In this document: positions 34,338-46,054 of the stretch, piece after piece
How positions within the stretch are numbered: the first letter of the stretch is position 1
Layout of the letters: each line of letters opens with the position of its first letter
NCBI RefSeq assembly: GCF_030253575.1
Contig: NC_080567.1
Coordinates: 17,239,001 to 17,303,000, forward strand
From: Rhododendron vialii
Lineage: Eukaryota > Streptophyta > Magnoliopsida > Ericales > Ericaceae
Direction: 5' to 3'
Length of the DNA stretch: 64,000 nt
The notes under the pieces: model-generated
The model's input: only the letters and a program-made list of their open reading frames with translations
What the model was told of the DNA's origin: nothing
Databases searched by the model: none
Translations under genes and position numbers: made by a program

Positions 34338-34715
34338 TGTTGGAAAGTGACTAGAATTCATTGTCTAAGTCGGTTTAGGCTTATGTGACCTTGGGGGTTC
34401 CTAGGGTTGGTCTCTTTCGTTATTGGGGCTTGATATTAGGGTTGTGGAGTATCTCTTTGGATTCGACTAGGATTTGTGTCTTCCTTTCGGATTCCACTAG
34501 AGATTTGTCCCTAAATATTATTTGGTGCAACGTTGAGAGCTACGGGTATAGCGGGCTCTTTGTAATCTCCCCTCATTCACAGTGAATTCTCTCTCACTCT
34601 TCACCCGTGGAGTACGTTCTTGCTTTGTGCTTAAGCAGAACCACATATATCTTTGCGTCCTTGTTTTTGATTTCTTGTTGGTTTGTTTATCCTCTACTTT
34701 GTGGTTGTCGTAACA
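34338..34715 (+). mobile_element. Solo LTR, Copia-like, with 5-bp TSD
   Basis: Starts TGTTGGAAAGTG and ends GTTGTCGTAACA, flanked by TTATC on both sides (34333-34337 and 34716-34720). The interior has the run GTGAATTCTCTCTCAC then CCGTGGAGTACG and CCACATATATCTTTG, familiar from the 3' part of plant Copia LTRs. No internal retrotransposon sequence is adjacent, so it is a solo LTR left by recombination. It lies about 290 bp past the PPR stop. Confidence 0.88.
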
Positions 34716-34720
34716 TTATC

Positions 34721-35548
34721 ATATTCAAAAGCCACAATGTGTATAGAAGGTAACCTTATTTGCTACTACACAGTGTTCTGGAACAGAACCAGCACATAGA
34801 TAAGATGAAGTTGGGAAACACAGCTTGGATTGTTAACATTGTTAGGAAAGCAGCTTTATGATGCAGTCATGCTAAAAATTCCAAAATCTCTGTTCCTCCC
34901 AATATCTTCTGAAACGCAATGTGATATTCATGATGCTAATGCTTCTGCATTTCTTAGCAAAATGTACACTTCGAGGCTCTATAAGTATTGCATTTCTTGA
35001 GAAAATGAATCATAATGCGAGTATTGCAGTTGCAGTTTTCTGGGTATTTCATTTCCTCTATAAGTCAACAACTATGGTTTTAGTTCATTCTCTAATAATG
35101 TTCTCATTTAACAAAATGTACACTTTGAGGCTCGAAGCATACGTTCGCAATCTTGAGGAGAGATATCCAAGGAGCTGCTATGATGCCGTGGAGAAACCAT
35201 TTCTTTGATCACTAATCTCGTCTTCAGATGTTGGCCACTTCTGCATTCATGAGTTTAACATTGATCAAGTCAGCGCCAATTTCATGCTATGGAAGCCTTT
35301 GAAAGTGATTCCATTGTGAAATTTGTCATTGCATTGTTGTCTAACAATTATTTAATTCTTGTACTGCAATTCTACTTTAATATCTGCTCATGTTTTTTTC
35401 GTGGCCACCTGTGCATTAAGCCCATTGGCCATTGGATTTAACAGAGGGCTGCTTAATCCACATGCTACTTGTATTAGTTACTCTATGCAAAAGGGATATA
35501 GAATAATTGTTGCTCCAATTGTGAGTTCATCTCTCTCTCTCTCTCTCT
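34721..35548. other. No gene; one exon-like fragment
   Basis: The end of the frame 34921-35208 reads RLEAYVRNLEERYPRSCYDA before a stop, which looks protein-like but is not recognised. A CT microsatellite lies at 35527-35549. Confidence 0.35.
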
Positions 35549-35549
35549 G

Positions 35550-36105
35550 GGGCTGCAACGAGCCGAATTGAGGCAAGCTTTAGAATGTTCAGGTTCGTCC
35601 ATTACGATTTTTAGCAAATTCAAGCCAGGTTTGAGCTTATTGGAAATTTGACGGGTTGAGCTTTTCCTATGTTTGAGTTGAACTCAAATTTGTTCACGAG
35701 CCTTAACAAGTAGAATTTATTATATTTATACTCTTATACTCTCATTACGTCTTTTAGATGATTGGATCGAGCGCTAATAGGTATCGAATTGAGCTGATTT
35801 TTTGCAAAGATCCTCAAAAAAATGTTCTACATTTAATGAACGGCTTGGATCATTTGAGTGGGTGGCCCCACAACAAAATATGTGCACAATCTTTGTATGT
35901 TTTGTCTGTGTGGGTAGTAGTGCTCATATGTGAAATTCTTATGAGTTATTATGTACACTCTAGGTTCACGGGCCAAATATTGTTAGATTCAGATTCAGCC
36001 CATTTATTAAACGAGCCTAAAATTGAGGCTATCAAACTCAAACGAGCCTTTACCTAGTTGAGCCTCGAACAGTTCACAAAACGGCTTGACTCATTTGCGA
36101 CCCTG
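35550..36105. mobile_element. Possible hAT-like element
   Basis: The left end GGGGCTGCAACGAGCCGA and the right end CGGCTTGACTCATTTGCGACCC are imperfect inverted repeats, with GAGCC-type subterminal motifs on both sides. The 8-bp flanks do not match well (the left flank is in a CT tract), so the boundaries are uncertain. Confidence 0.42.
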
Positions 36106-36299
36106 CTCTTCCCCCCAGTTGATTCTACAAATATAGATTATGTTATAAACCCAAGTGAAGATCATAAAAGACTCGCAAATTTGGAGCAGAATGCTTCCGG
36201 GGAAGAAGCCGGACAGCTTTCAGATCTGCTTGGTGACTCTTTGCTTCAACTCAGCTGGGGGACTCAGCGAGTCAAATCAAGGTGGTAACTCAGTGGCTT

Positions 36300-36629
36300 T
36301 TGGTGGCTGTTCAGTTTTTTCTTTTTTCTTTTTTGTTCAGTTTTTTTTATGTTCAAGTTCTGGTAGGTTGTTGATTTCATCCTTGCGCTTATTGTTTAAG
36401 GTCTGCGCTGGAGTTCTTTGGAACTTCTACTTCTAAGTCGTTGACAGGTCTCTCATACCAGCACGTAGTGTAAGTTTGCTTCGACAGGGTATGCTAGAGT
36501 CTGTAGCCTGTGTGCTTAAAGCAGTAACTCGTGTCTCAATTTGGTAGTTTTTAGTTCTTTCCTTGTATTTGTGTGGAAATCTTTCCCTTCGGGTGATGAA
36601 ATGAATTGACATGTTCAAAAAAAAAAAAA
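36300..36629 (+). mobile_element. 3' end of a LINE or LINE-like retroposon
   Basis: The block ends CCCTTCGGGTGATGAAATGA, then ATTGACATGTTC and a 13-base A-run (36617-36629). The same ending style occurs at 48.7 kb. The 5' boundary and target duplication are not clear, so the start is approximate. Confidence 0.5.
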
Positions 36630-36992
36630 GTAAGAGGGCGTCTGTTGCGTTTTGGTGGTTCAAGAGAACATAAAATGACGTTCATAATGGCATGAGAAAT
36701 GATACCTAGAGGTCTTTTGACTTCAATTCCTCTTTTGAAAATATCTGAGACAGAAGGGATAGTCCAAAGTATCTATTTGCTGCTAATTTGAAGTGTCCAA
36801 AAATTGCGAATGACACGAAGTTGGCAGCTGATGGAACAGAAGGAAAATGACATTAATGGTAAATGATTTTCCTATTGAACATAATTTCTGTGTAGGCTTC
36901 TGTAAGCTTAAGCCACTACTGAATCAATTTGAAGCATGACTTTCTTACAACATTATGACAGGAGGAAATAAAATTAAAATCCTATATATTGC
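36630..36992. other. 3' flank of WAT1-related gene
   Basis: No other feature seen. This stretch presumably holds the 3' UTR and polyadenylation region of the minus-strand transporter gene. Confidence 0.4.
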
Positions 36993-39900
36993 TCAGTCCA
37001 CGACCTTCGGAACAGAGGTACCAGAGAAAATGTGACCTATCTGGTAAGGAATCTTGTTGAGTGTAGAGTCTCTGTGAAGTGGCTGATCAGACGGCCGTGA
37101 AACACCAGGGATAACCGCCATAATGGCCTGTCTTTCCCTATACGATGCCCAAGTGACCAAATAAAGCCCCGCAATGATAAATGATCCCCCTAGAATGCTG
37201 TTTCCACAGGTAAAGTTAGAACAGCTATTAGGGTTTTAGCTCCAAAACAAGTTCAGATGTTCATGAAACTACTTCACTGGAAAATATCTTTTTGGTCAGG
37301 GCCAAGTGTCACGTGTTTTTAAAGAATAAATAGTAGGTTGCGTAAAGGATCCAAAGTGATGAGAGCAAACCTTCCCAAATAAATAGGGCTTCCAAGGAAA
37401 ACTGTTGATAAGAAGGCAGATGCAGCAGGTTGAAGAGGATTATAAAGAGCAACCAAAGCAGGTCCCAGAATCTTGTTGGACCATGTTAAAAGTCCATAGT
37501 TAAGGGCGGACGCAACGATTCCCTGTAAAAACAAAGGATAGGTCAAAATGTTCTTATCTAGTATTTCCTTTCAACAAGATAGACAACAGAAATCACCAGA
37601 AACTGCTCAATCTAGTTATTGAAATTAAAGGAAACTCTAGTCCAACTGATCAATCTGGACCTATTCCTAAACAACCCACCCTGTTTTGGCTGGCGTAAAA
37701 TCTAAATGGAACTTCTGTGTAGGTAAACTACAGGCGACTATATGTTCTTTTTTTTTTTTGGGACAATGGAGGCCAAAGCTTAACTACAAAGCCTGAGGGC
37801 GAACACCACTCCACATGGGGCTGTCATGAGCTAAAAAATCAAGAATCGAACAAGGATGATCAGTTGGAGCGCATCGTGCACCAACTGATCTGCACAAGCA
37901 TTAGAGTCACGAGACTCACGACTCACATGCTGGATATGACATTCTCAGTTTCATGCAATAATTAGTCTACCGCTTATCCTGTTGTGATTTTTTAATGTGA
38001 AAAGAAGATAACAAGCCATGAAATTTCAGAACTGCACTATCCTTGCTACATAGATAGCACAAAGAAATTAAATTGTTGAGCAGAATTGCTGACCTAAGGT
38101 AAAAATGAAATTAACTAGCAAAAGTCTACGAACATAACTTTTAAACACAATTCCGTTTGCGTGCAGAGCTATTTGATGCACGTGGACCCATGTGCATCGA
38201 ACGGCTCCGGTCACTGTTGCGTCCGGACTTGTGCTTTAAAGTTGTGTTAGTAGCATTGCTCATTAACTAGAGACTAACTGCAACTTGAAAAAAAAAAAGG
38301 CAAAGAAAGAAGAAAGATACTTACGGCATAGAGTACGGCAAACATCTCAGACTTGGTCAAACTCCAGTCTGTTGACTCGTTGGTTGTAAACAAAGCTGTC
38401 ACTACCATAAGTACAGCACCAAAAAAGTATGAATATGCTGTCACTGATAGGCTGGCAGGATACCTTGCAAGAAGTGGAGCCTGAAATAATTTTACAGCGA
38501 TAGGTCAAACTCCACATCAACAAACATCAGCTCTAAGCAATCCCACACATAACTACAACATTTCCTTTTATAGTATATCCCATGGAGGTTGTCAATCAGC
38601 TGTCCTGGCGCTAATTGTGTTATACTACATAAAATTAAATCATAAGATGATTTGGATATATATCCCATACATGAGCCTTCCATCTTTCAGGAAGTATAAT
38701 TAAGAAAATGTAAACAATGAAGTTGAATTGAGAAATAAGACTCAGCAAAAAAAAGAATTGAGAAATAAGAATAGATATATTAAAACGTGGTTGCAGTTGC
38801 AGATAAAACTGGAAAACAATACACTTGCTATAAGCACAAAAACGGAGAAAGGACCACCCATTTAAATCCATGCAACTACGAACAACAGAAAAGTAACCCA
38901 ACCCAATGGTTGTGTAGCTGCACTTAGGTGCAGTGAGGTTGTAGGTTCAATTCAAATGGTGAGGAAGTTGATACACCTTGGTGATGGGTTGGGAAGGGGT
39001 TTGGGATAATATAAATTATTCTAACACATGACCAAGAAAAAAAGTAAGCATAAACATTGCTCGAGCAACTGGAAACCCCAAAAGACATCCAATAGTGTTT
39101 TAAACAAATAGAGCCAGCTGCATTTTCAGGTTCATGCGAATATGCAGGTATCAGCAAAAAGTATTCCAGAACCTCTTATCAAAACTACTGCCAGCAGACA
39201 AGGTAGATTGATGTACCCAGATGGGGGAGGTCAGAATGGACGTGGACCAGAGAAGGGGAGAGACACAGGACTCCACCTGAGCTGCACCTCCTTGAGGTAG
39301 GGGGACCACTTCACGGACCCATAAACCATCTCATTTGCCCCTGAAGGGAAAGGGAATGCACACCCAAATAAGGAGAACAAAGATTGGGAACAAGAGGACG
39401 GGGGAACGCGAGTCCGCTGGGGACCATTTGTGAGGAGAGCAAAGGTATATAAGGAGAATGAAGATTGAAGCGTAGGTAACTTCTTCCACATTCTTTCCTT
39501 TCAAAAACCCTAATTTCTCCTACGGTGACTGACTTGACATACAGAGGGTCCTTTGAAGACAGCAAATGAAAGGACAATTATCCTTAATTACTCAAGACTC
39601 AATATACGGTTTATTTTTCTGGGAGAGACGGGGAGATACATAACTATTAACTTCCTGATAAGCTTATGATCCCTCAAAAGTCAACTATTTATTAGTGTTT
39701 TGCTCATCACAGACTTTCTCTTGAAGTGGTACCCAGCTTTTTGGCTTGTTCTACTGTAGCTACATCATTTGGCTTAACATTAAAAACTGAAAATGATATC
39801 AATGCAAGATCAGATTTTGCTTTGAGTATGATAATGCGAATACAAAAGACAAAAAGAGGGAACCAGTCCCCCACTGGCGAGAATGCAAGAAGGGTGTGAT

Positions 39901-41294
39901 CACACACAATTCCACACAAACATAATTCCAAAAATAGAAGTCCTCAAATACATTCGAGAACCAGAAGGTTATCAGCCAAATTTAAGGTCGTCAAATTAAG
40001 AATTTGGTACTGAATGGAAGTCCACTATTGTTACCAGCTAGGCCTCTTGAAGAGTATGAGAAAAAAATTGGCATTCTGCAATAGTGTAATTGTATCTTCA
40101 TGTACTTGGGAAAGGCAGGATGTGATATTTTAAGTGTTTTTTGTGTGTGCCTGCAATCTGAAATGTAATTGCCAAATATATGGAGGATTGCAGTGGATAA
40201 AGAAGCCTTTGGGGACGACTCAGAGGTGGGGTGGTTTGAAACCCCAATTGAAACAATTTTTCAAGCTCACAATACTTATCAAGGGATGGAGAATTCATTA
40301 AACTTGAGGTAAGATCCTTTAGGAGGCATAAAGACGAAGGGACTCACCAGTTTCCCTTGGAAGGCAATTTGGTACGTAAGAACTTTCACAGGTTGCTTCT
40401 TTTGAGTTAGTGAGATAAAAGATTTTAGTTGTTTATACCCAAGCAGTATGGCTTGGTTCAAGTACAATGCTACCAAAGTACAATGAAATGATATTTCGAA
40501 TGTACTGCTCTTAATAGCACAACCAGGAAGTAAGGACACAGAATGTCTTTTAAAAAGTAGGACATGGACATTAGGAAATATGCAAATGTATACCACTTAA
40601 AAAAAAGAAAATCATATCGGTAAGATAATCACTTTGATAAATTTTCTCTCTATCCATATTGCCAGTTGCATTTTTCAGAAATTGAAACCTGAAAGATGCT
40701 ATATACATGATTAAAATACGCATATAGCAATGTGCTGATACCAACTAGTGAAATTTTTCAGGATACTCCTAGTTCGACTTGCTCACATGGACTAAGCCAA
40801 CAAGTCTATGAGAGCTATTCACATTAGAAGGAATTACCAAAGTCCATTTGCACTTCATCCAACCATGTTACCTTGAAATAGACTATCAAACTCTGTGAAG
40901 ATGAGATATATGATCAAATACCTGAATTGCTAGATAGGCAGCCATGCACATACAGTTCCCAATTAAGCACAACACGCCAAGGTGCCATTGGTCAATTCCA
41001 AACTCCATAAAACCAGACATCAACCATCCAGCAGGCTCTGGTTGACCCTTCGCACTTATCTCATTATTTGCTGCAAAATCTGACTCCTTGTACCCAATCA
41101 AGGCTGGACCTCGAAATAGAACCATCAATATGGCACCAAACACACATACGAGTGTACCACCAATCTTTGCCTGACCTTCAGTCCTGAGAAGATTCACCGT
41201 TTCTGTGCTGCATAAAAAAGATTTACGTATCATATTAAACAAGCAATTGCAATCTAAGAAATCGGCAAAGAAGTATAACAAAAGTAACACAAAT

Positions 41295-41358
<64 letters not shown>

Positions 41359-42211
41359 AGGATCACATTATTGAGACAAGGTTAGGAATTGATCAACTGA
41401 CCCCATTGTTACAGCTAATATGAATGTAAAGACGGGTATTGCAGGTTGAATAGCAGCGGCATAAGTTGGATTTGTGAAACCAAGACCGAGAAGAAATAAT
41501 AGCTGGTTCCCGAATATCCTATTTCATGTATTCAAAACGACACATACATAACCAAACAGATTGGATTAGAAGGATGTCATGTCGGTCAGAACATCCATAA
41601 TTTTCTAGAAAGCTCAAACGGAAAAGTTACTGAGAGTTAAACTTACCCAGTTAATCCAAGAAAAAAGAATGACATGACGACCCCTCGAGTCATAGGTGGT
41701 CTGACTCTTCTGCACACATGAAACAAGAAGCTTTTCAAACTATTGCACTGTTTATCTACCACAGGTACACGTATTAACTGTTTCTTTAGTGTGTCCAGGC
41801 ATATAGCTAGTTTCCACAAAATGTTAGTTAAGCAGCTAAATGCATTTTATTTTATTTTATTTGGGGGGTGGGGGGTGGGGGGGCGTAATAGCAGCTAAAT
41901 GCATTGTATGTGAATAACATAAAAACAGTCTGAGCTCATTCAATAACACTTCAGAAAAGAAAATTGAACAAAGAACACCGATTATACATTACTTTTGCAC
42001 ATGGTGGATCAGATGAACATATGGGTAGCAGAATGGCAGAAATAAAATTTCGAAAAAAAAATAACCTTGAGGAATTTTTTTTGATTCACAGGGTGTCAAA
42101 GTTTGTAACTTGATTTCAGCATCAATTGAATTTCCTACATTTCAAGTGAAATCTCACCGACCAAATTTGTTCGTCAGATTATCTATACGCATATGCACGT
42201 GCATACATATC

Positions 42212-42256
<45 letters not shown>

Positions 42257-42467
42257 AGGGAGAGGGGACAGACTTTTCACGGACGAAGGCGATGGGAGCG
42301 AGAATGGAGAGGGCGAGAAGGTCGCGATAGACGCAGAAGACGAGCTGGTTTACTCCCACGTCCAGAGCCAGTTTGGTGATGACGTGGTAACCGCCGTAGC
42401 ACAGCTGCACCAACACCATTGCCGCATGCGCCTTCCTCACTTCTATACCCCCCGCCGCCGCCGCCAT
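36993..42467 (-). CDS. WAT1-related transporter, complete seven-exon gene
   Basis: Coding exons (minus): 42467-42274, 41709-41647, 41518-41402, 41207-40922, 38480-38325, 37522-37371, 37197-36993. They sum to 1173 nt, an exact frame of 390 codons plus stop, and every junction is GT-AG. The family is the plant drug/metabolite transporter group (EamA, ten TM helices) named after WALLS ARE THIN1, which exports auxin from the vacuole. The protein shows [20 protein letters not shown] and [14 protein letters not shown] (TM1-2), [79 protein letters not shown] and [20 protein letters not shown]. The pattern resembles At4g19185/At5g45370-type members; the substrate is unknown. The start has context GCGATGG. 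A CT tract precedes the start and a GA tract follows the first donor. Two additional first exons lie upstream at 46.1 and 50.3 kb. Confidence 0.94.
37748..37990 (-). mobile_element. LINE 3' fragment in WAT1 intron 5
   Basis: On the minus strand the frame reads [20 protein letters not shown] and LVHDAL, the end of a LINE RNase H-like domain, followed by a 3' UTR and a poly-A that appears as the T-run at 37748-37759. It is in the same orientation as the host gene. The target duplication was not found. Confidence 0.7.
38897..39039 (+). mobile_element. tRNA-derived SINE in WAT1 intron 4
   Basis: About 143 bp with an internal promoter B-box-like GGTTCAATTC, the SINE-style GGTGATGGGTTGGGAAGGGG stretch and an A-rich tail. 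The direct repeat AAAAGTAA flanks it (38889-38896 and 39040-39047). It is antisense to the host gene. Confidence 0.68.
39190..39560 (+). mobile_element. LTR fragment (Gypsy- or TRIM-like) in WAT1 intron 4
   Basis: The block contains a TATA-like GGTATATAAGGAG at about 39444, AAACCCTAATTTCTCC and the phrase GGTGACTGACTTGACAT then AGAGGGTCC. That phrase is characteristic of the R-U5 part of several plant Gypsy LTRs. The start and end dinucleotides and target duplication were not established. Confidence 0.55.
41295..41357. repeat. Compound (GC)n(GA)n microsatellite in WAT1 intron 3
   Basis: A (GC) tract of about 15 bp runs into about 48 bp of GA. It lies between exons 3 and 4 in an intron of only 194 bp, close to the branch region, so length changes here could affect splicing. 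Confidence 0.85.
42213..42251. repeat. (GA)n tract just inside WAT1 intron 1
   Basis: About 39 bp of GA begin some 20 bp after the exon 1 donor on the minus strand. Shorter GA tracts occupy the same place beside the other two first-exon copies. Confidence 0.8.
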
Positions 42468-42494
42468 CGCCCCACCGATAATCACACTCCTCTG

Positions 42495-42498
<4 letters not shown>

Positions 42499-42543
<45 letters not shown>
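42499..42543. repeat. (CT)n tract in WAT1 5' leader
   Basis: About 44 bp of CT (GA in the direction of transcription) lie 32 bp upstream of the start codon. The other two first exons also have a CT tract just upstream. Confidence 0.8.
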
Positions 42544-42545
<2 letters not shown>

Positions 42546-43217
42546 GTTTATGGTGTCGTCGAATCTGAAGATGGAGAAGGAAGATGCTATGCTCGGTTAA
42601 AATGGAAGCAAATCAAAGTATGGTGGAAGCAATTTGGTGGATTTGGATTTTGAAGAAGTTTCTCTCTCTCCCTCTCTGCTTCCGTAGGAGTACTATTTAT
42701 TTTCCATTTTCGTTTTTCTTTCTTTAAACGGGTGCCCAAACTTCAAGTGAAAGATTTGTTTGGAAACCGAGGGAAAGGAAAAGAAAATAACTGAAAAGTT
42801 TAAAAAAAATTCCTCCCTTTTTTTGGTTTGAGAAAGGGAAAAAAAAGAAAAGAGAAGAGAAAATGACCAAGGTCCCGTTCCGTTACGGTTTTTATTTTTT
42901 AAGTATTTTTTTTCGCTTAATGAGATAAATTATTCTCTCATAATATATCATATTTAATTTAAAAATAAATAAATATTTATTTTAATTAACAGAACAGAAC
43001 CCACAAATAAAGTATATAAGGAATAGTAAAATTTTCTTTTTATTTTTCACTTGCTTTCCTTCTTCATTTAATTTTTTCCCTTTTCCGTACTTACTTTTCC
43101 ACAAGTTCTGTTTTTTCGTGCCATCTAATTCTACAATCAAATAATAGGACGGCCTTGATAAAAAATAAAAAATAAAACCAAGAGGACGACCGACTTTAAA
43201 AAAATGGTCTTATTACT
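42544..43217. other. WAT1 promoter region and AT-rich sequence
   Basis: No gene. A purine-rich segment at about 42755-42860 and its loose complement at 43020-43110 (GTTTGGAAACCGAGGGAAAG against CTTTTCCACAAGTTC) may be a decayed MITE like that at 32.4 kb. Confidence 0.35.
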
Positions 43218-43340
43218 GTCAGCCCATTGGGCTGACGATAAGCACACTAGAAAATAAGAAAAACACGTATTTTTGTGTACTTTTTATATCATTTAATATA
43301 AATTCACACACACACACTATTGTCAACCCATTGGGCTGAA
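43218..43340. repeat. Paired near-palindromes bounding a short element
   Basis: GTCAGCCCATTGGGCTGAC at 43218-43236 recurs as GTCAACCCATTGGGCTGA at 43322-43339. Each is a near-perfect palindrome. About 85 bp with a (CA)n stretch lie between. This could be a small MITE or a duplicated binding site. Confidence 0.5.
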
Positions 43341-44210
43341 AATTTAGAATTTTCCTTTAAAAAAAATCCCAAGTAGGATGGCAAATTGTAAATGGATCGA
43401 GTGGTTGGTGAACTGTTTGAGATTCGTTTTTTGTTATTCAAATTTGATGTTTTTTAAATGAACCGAAATTGAGACTTAATTTTTGTATTATTTAATAAAT
43501 GAACCGAGCCCAAATTTGACAGTATTCAGTTCCATTAAGCTCAAAAACCTGAGATTAAAATGTAAATTATACATCAGAGATCCAAGTCAAATACTCCCAA
43601 AAACTCTTCTTTTTTTTTTTTATCGTTTCCTTTCATTCCACATATCAGATATCCAAATAAAATACTACTCCGAAAAAAAAAGAATAAAATATCAGTTGAC
43701 TTCAATTCCTATCTCGATTATCCAGATTACTATTAAAAAATTCATGGAGCCCTTTGCTTGTGTTTAGGAGGGAATTGGCTTATCTCGTCTGCGGTCTTTC
43801 TAATTATACCAAAAAAAGAACCTACATGGACGGCTTGGATCTACACAATGCTGAAATGAGATTTGAACCGTTAAATTGCCAAACGGACGGCTGTACTGTG
43901 CACCAGCCGGCAACCGCATAGCACCATTCCCCAGTTCCACGCGTAGTCGTGCATTTTGTGCGTAATCATCTCTAACACTATTTCTTTTATATATAATTAA
44001 ATGTCCGAACTAATTAATACACACTTCAACAAATTTTAAAAATCTGCAATTAACGATTGGGCAAACTTTATCTTTAGCAAAAGGGGTAGCATTCCAACAA
44101 GTTGTATTGTCCCTTTCAATCCATTTGATTCCTTTTTCAAATTGTATCCTATTGGGCGTCTCTCATTCAGCTTTTAACAAACGAAAATGATATCGTCGGT
44201 ACCAAAATCG
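43341..44210. other. No gene; AT-rich intron or intergenic sequence
   Basis: A piece at 43825-43935 (CATGGACGGCTTGGATC ... ACGGACGGCTGTACTGTGC) resembles plant MITE termini, but ends were not defined. If upstream first exons are used, this stretch is intronic. Confidence 0.35.
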
Positions 44211-44604
44211 TAGGGACGGCCACGTCGGGCCGTCTCCGGCCACCGGACGGCCGATCCGAGCCGTTCAAAAATTTAAAAAAAAAAAAAGCGAGGGGGACTT
44301 TGCAGGAATCAACGGCATCCGAGTTGTGTAGGGTGCTTAATCCGAGCACCTCTTTTTCATGTATATATGTACACCCCTTTTTCCCCTTTTTCGTGTATAT
44401 ATGTATATATATACATCCCCTTTTTCCCCTTTTTTCGTGTATATATGTATATACACGAAAAAGAGGTGCTCGGATCAAGCACCCTACACATCTCGGAGGC
44501 CGTTGATTCCAGCGTAGGCCCCCTCGTTTTTTTCTTTTTAGAATTTTTGGACGACTCGAATCGACCATTTGATGACCGGAAACGGCCCGGCGCGACCGTC
44601 CCCA
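44211..44604. mobile_element. GC-rich foldback element, about 150-bp arms
   Basis: The left arm (44211-44360; TAGGGACGGCCACGTCGG, GGAATCAACGGCATCCGAG, GTAGGGTGCTTAATCCGAGC) is inverted in the right arm (about 44450-44604; GCTCGGATCAAGCACCCTAC, CTCGGAGGCCGTTGATTCC). A loop of CCCCTTTTT and ATATATGTATA repeats separates them. Frames on both strands translate to the same peptide because of the symmetry and are not genes. Confidence 0.8.
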
Positions 44605-45952
44605 CGAGAATATTTTTAAAACAGTTGAGCCCTAAATACCATTGTTTAAGAGAATATTTTTAGTGTTGAAAAACCCTAAATTCAGGATCATCCGCTGGGC
44701 AAATTTCGTGAGAAAACTAAAGTCAACGCTCAAATTGTCACAAAATTTTTTAGGATCCTAACTCGATTTCGTCTAATTCCCTTGTCCGATAAAAAATCTA
44801 CGTATTACTTGCACCATAATCACCTTGGAACGTGTATAATCTAGACATGACAATTTCCTCTGCTTCATGCTTGCCTCTGACCTATCCGTCCCGATCCGAG
44901 CGAGTATTTTCCAATCTGAAAATAAAATAGAGTAGGGATGGTATCTGTTTCACCCATCCCCTTTTAACTCGATCTGAATCCAAGTACATAATTTGTATTT
45001 TCTTTTGTAATGAGTGGGCCTATAGTTGCAGCATCCCCGGATCTCCACAAAAATAGGTTGTTACAAAGATTTTTTTTAATAACTTAGGGTATTATGTGCC
45101 CACACCAACTCATGTTCACCTCAACTAATAATCTTGAAGAGACCAATTTGACCATTTACTTATGAGAATTTCATTAAAGCGAGAAGAACAAAGTTGCGTA
45201 TAGTCTATAGACCGGCTTGTAAGAGCAAATAGCAAATGTATAAGTCAAAGCTTTGACTCGTTGACGAGGAGGGGTTTGGATAACGTAAAAAGACAAGGCC
45301 GGGTGAGTAAAGCCCGTACAAAGCGGACTAGTTTTTTCCAACAAATAAAAAAATAAGGAAAATATAGGCCGCTGATTTTTTGTTAACGTCGCTCTCCTGC
45401 ACATTTGAGAATAACGATAACAAAAAATGGAGTGGCAAAATCATTTCCCCAAACATAAACAAAACATTTTACGACAGTATATGTTTTATGCTCTAATTAT
45501 GTTCTGTTTGTCAACTTCGTTCTCAAACTACAAAATTACTTTATTTCTTCCATCAACTTCCTAATTGGAACCAATTTGATATACTAATTAACGAAATAGA
45601 TAAGAGGAGCATAGTTTGAAGGACGGAGTAGACAAACGGAGCATAGCTTAGGGATGAAATATTAGGCCAAATTGGAAAATTCGTTAACTTTTCCATTCAA
45701 AAAAAGGGATTCCGTTTACCGTTAGACCAAATGGGTTCTAATTAGAAAGTTGAGAGATGAAATAAGTGATTTTTATAATTTAATGACGAAGTAGACAGAA
45801 AAAAAAAAAAAGAAGAGTTGAGATGATTAAAAAAAGAAAAAAACTCTAAACTAGAGGCCGGATGATAGTAGAACGGGAAATTCCAGATCTCACTCACTTG
45901 GTTCTGGGATTTTGTATTGAGCACTCAAAGCATGAAATTCAAAAACAGAGAG
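44605..45952. other. No gene seen
   Basis: AT-rich sequence with scattered homopolymers. No ORF is recognisable and no element ends were found. Confidence 0.4.
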
Positions 45953-46054
45953 GCGAAATTGAGTACCTCTGATCAACTAATTATCGAACAATAAAGCAAT
46001 TAAGCAAACGAATTCGATGGAAACGAAGAGAGAGAGGGGGGTGGGGAGAGAGAC

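Noticed and set aside
41205-41423. 72-codon plus-strand frame
   Set aside because: It is a translation of the GA tract and the reverse complement of WAT1 exon 3 and its intron.
42183-42485. WAT1 protein start at 42485
   Set aside because: That codon is GTG. The first ATG in frame is at 42467 with a good context, and it gives the exact seven-exon frame.
44167-44663. Overlapping open frames on both strands (133, 68, 82 and 98 codons)
   Set aside because: They lie across a foldback element, so both strands give the same peptide by symmetry. The composition comes from ATATATGTATA and CCCCTTTTT repeats.
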